Shown here in pieces: positions 4,971-5,365 of a stretch of DNA of 5,365 nt. Each line of letters begins with the position of its first letter. The stretch's first letter is position 1. Under the pieces are notes generated by a model. The model made no database searches. It had not been told where the DNA came from and saw only the letters and a program-made list of their open reading frames with translations. Location: assembly GCA_004556205.1 (NCBI GenBank), contig SFIL01000057.1, forward strand, positions 1-5,365, read 5' to 3'. The stretch is from Clostridiales bacterium (GTDB lineage Bacteria > Bacillota > Clostridia > Oscillospirales > Oscillospiraceae). The position numbers and the translations under genes were made by a program.

Positions 4971-4997
4971 GGTCGGACGCTGTCACAGCGTCCGACC
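4971..4997 (+). terminator. Perfect 12-bp hairpin; probable terminator or processing site
   Basis: GGTCGGACGCTG (4971-4982) pairs perfectly with CAGCGTCCGACC (4986-4997) around a TCA loop, four bases after the acidic protein stop codons. There is no T run directly after it, so it is not a classic intrinsic terminator; position and strength still suggest transcription termination or mRNA 3' end protection. Its core TCGGACGC also occurs in the 20-bp array (for example 1036-1043). Confidence 0.6.
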
Positions 4998-5013
4998 CGC
5001 CTTATCAAATCTT

Positions 5014-5027
5014 ATCTTAATTACTGA
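5014..5027 (+). promoter_or_regulatory. 14-bp shared motif upstream of the HTH gene
   Basis: Exact second copy of ATCTTAATTACTGA (first at 2377-2390), ending 18 bases before the ATG at 5046. Being upstream of both the replication gene and a DNA-binding protein gene, it is a candidate operator for autoregulation and replication control. Confidence 0.45.
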
Positions 5028-5045
5028 ACGCAAAGATACTAAATA

Positions 5046-5303
5046 ATGGAACTCAAAACGCCCAAATTACGCCCATCTCTCCCCCCTCTGGATGTCCTGG
5101 ACAAGTTAGACAACCGTCTTAATTGGTCAGAGTTAGCTCGTCGGTCGGGAATGGAACCAAGCAGGCTAACGCAATGCCGACGCCAATTGCAAGGTAAATC
5201 GTTATCAAATGACGAGCTCGTAACCCTCGCAAACCAACTGCACGAGTTGGCGGCACTGACTGAACAGGTATCGCAGGAGGTGCGCCCTTTTCCCTCCTCT
5301 TGA
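5046..5303 (+). CDS. Small helix-turn-helix DNA-binding protein
   Basis: An 85-residue protein. Residues about 26-66 fit a Cro/CI (XRE) style helix-turn-helix: NWSELARRSG (26-35) as the positioning helix, a turn at MEPS, SRLTQCRRQLQGK (39-51) as the recognition helix, then LSNDELVTLANQLHEL as the following helix. The Pro-rich N-terminus and the C-terminal tail have no recognisable domain. It probably regulates transcription of the element, for example copy number through the replication promoter or its own gene. The gene follows the hairpin at 4971-4997, so it may be a separate transcript, but I find no plus-strand TTTG/TAnnTTTG promoter in front of it. The last codons and the TGA stop lie inside a repeat sequence shared with the left inverted-repeat arm, so the natural C-terminus may have been set by that repeat. 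Confidence 0.75.
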   Translation: MELKTPKLRPSLPPLDVLDKLDNRLNWSELARRSGMEPSRLTQCRRQLQGKSLSNDELVTLANQLHELAALTEQVSQEVRPFPSS

Positions 5304-5320
5304 TGCTCCTAAAGAAGTTA
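5291..5320 (+). repeat. Third, diverged copy of an inverted-repeat segment
   Basis: This segment aligns with 82-110 of the left arm: TCCCTC, an extra C, TCTTGATGC, then YCCTAAA and a degenerate tail. The core CTCTTGATGCYCCTAAA is 16 of 17 identical and in the same orientation. The HTH gene stop codon (5301-5303) lies within it. As in the left arm, GC-rich CTCCG repeats follow downstream. Confidence 0.7.
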
Positions 5321-5365
5321 CCGCGCGTGCTCCGCTCCGCTCCGCACGCAAGGGGCGGCGGGGGC
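5321..5365 (+). repeat. Start of a second GC-rich hairpin/repeat region
   Basis: GCGTGC (5325-5330) pairs with GCACGC (5344-5349) around a loop of TCCGC repeats, and G-rich sequence follows to the window end. The composition matches the interior of the palindromic region at 168-895. It is cut by the window edge, so its full extent is unknown. Confidence 0.6.

Noticed and set aside
5031..5057. Minus-strand promoter (TATCTTTG, reading leftward)
   Set aside because: The -7 match is good, but the nearest TTTG is only 15 bases away instead of about 20, and no minus-strand gene follows.

Overview
The window looks like most or all of a small cryptic plasmid or similar replicon from a member of the Bacteroidota. 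Four things point there: a replication protein pair of the BT4734_N/VirE_N, PriCT_2 and DUF3987 families, which are typical of that phylum; a DUF6266-like protein; a clean Bacteroidota-type promoter (TTTG, 20 bases, TAnnTTTG) in front of the replication genes; and start codons preceded by A/T-rich sequence without a clear Shine-Dalgarno. I see no tRNA, rRNA, mobilisation, resistance, toxin-antitoxin or CRISPR genes.

Layout. Positions 1-1525 hold no gene I can support and are almost entirely repeats. An inverted repeat of about 165 bp (1-168 against 896-1057) encloses about 730 bp of GC-rich, pyrimidine-strand-biased sequence. That interior consists of 10-bp tandem repeats and a chain of strong hairpins, four of which carry nearly the same 22-base loop. 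The right arm runs into a 20-bp tandem array (1011-1340) and then into six 29-bp-spaced short hairpins (1347-1509). The left arm begins inside an inverted copy of the 20-bp array, so the window edge cuts a larger palindrome.

All recognisable genes follow on the plus strand: a DUF6266-like protein (1526-2143); an intergenic region with inverted, iteron-like CCATT repeats and a promoter, the best candidate for the replication origin (2188-2360); a primase-like protein (2395-2970); a PriCT_2-DUF3987 helicase-like protein (2986-4596); a small acidic protein of unknown role (4637-4966); a strong hairpin (4971-4997); and a small helix-turn-helix protein (5046-5303). The last 75 bases repeat a piece of the left inverted-repeat arm and re-enter GC-rich repeat sequence.

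Working model (inference): the primase-like and helicase-like proteins replicate the element from the iteron-like region. The HTH protein may control their expression, perhaps through a 14-bp sequence found just upstream of both the primase and HTH start codons. The large palindromic region is the least explained part. It could be a second origin, a partition or recombination site, or a structured non-coding RNA.
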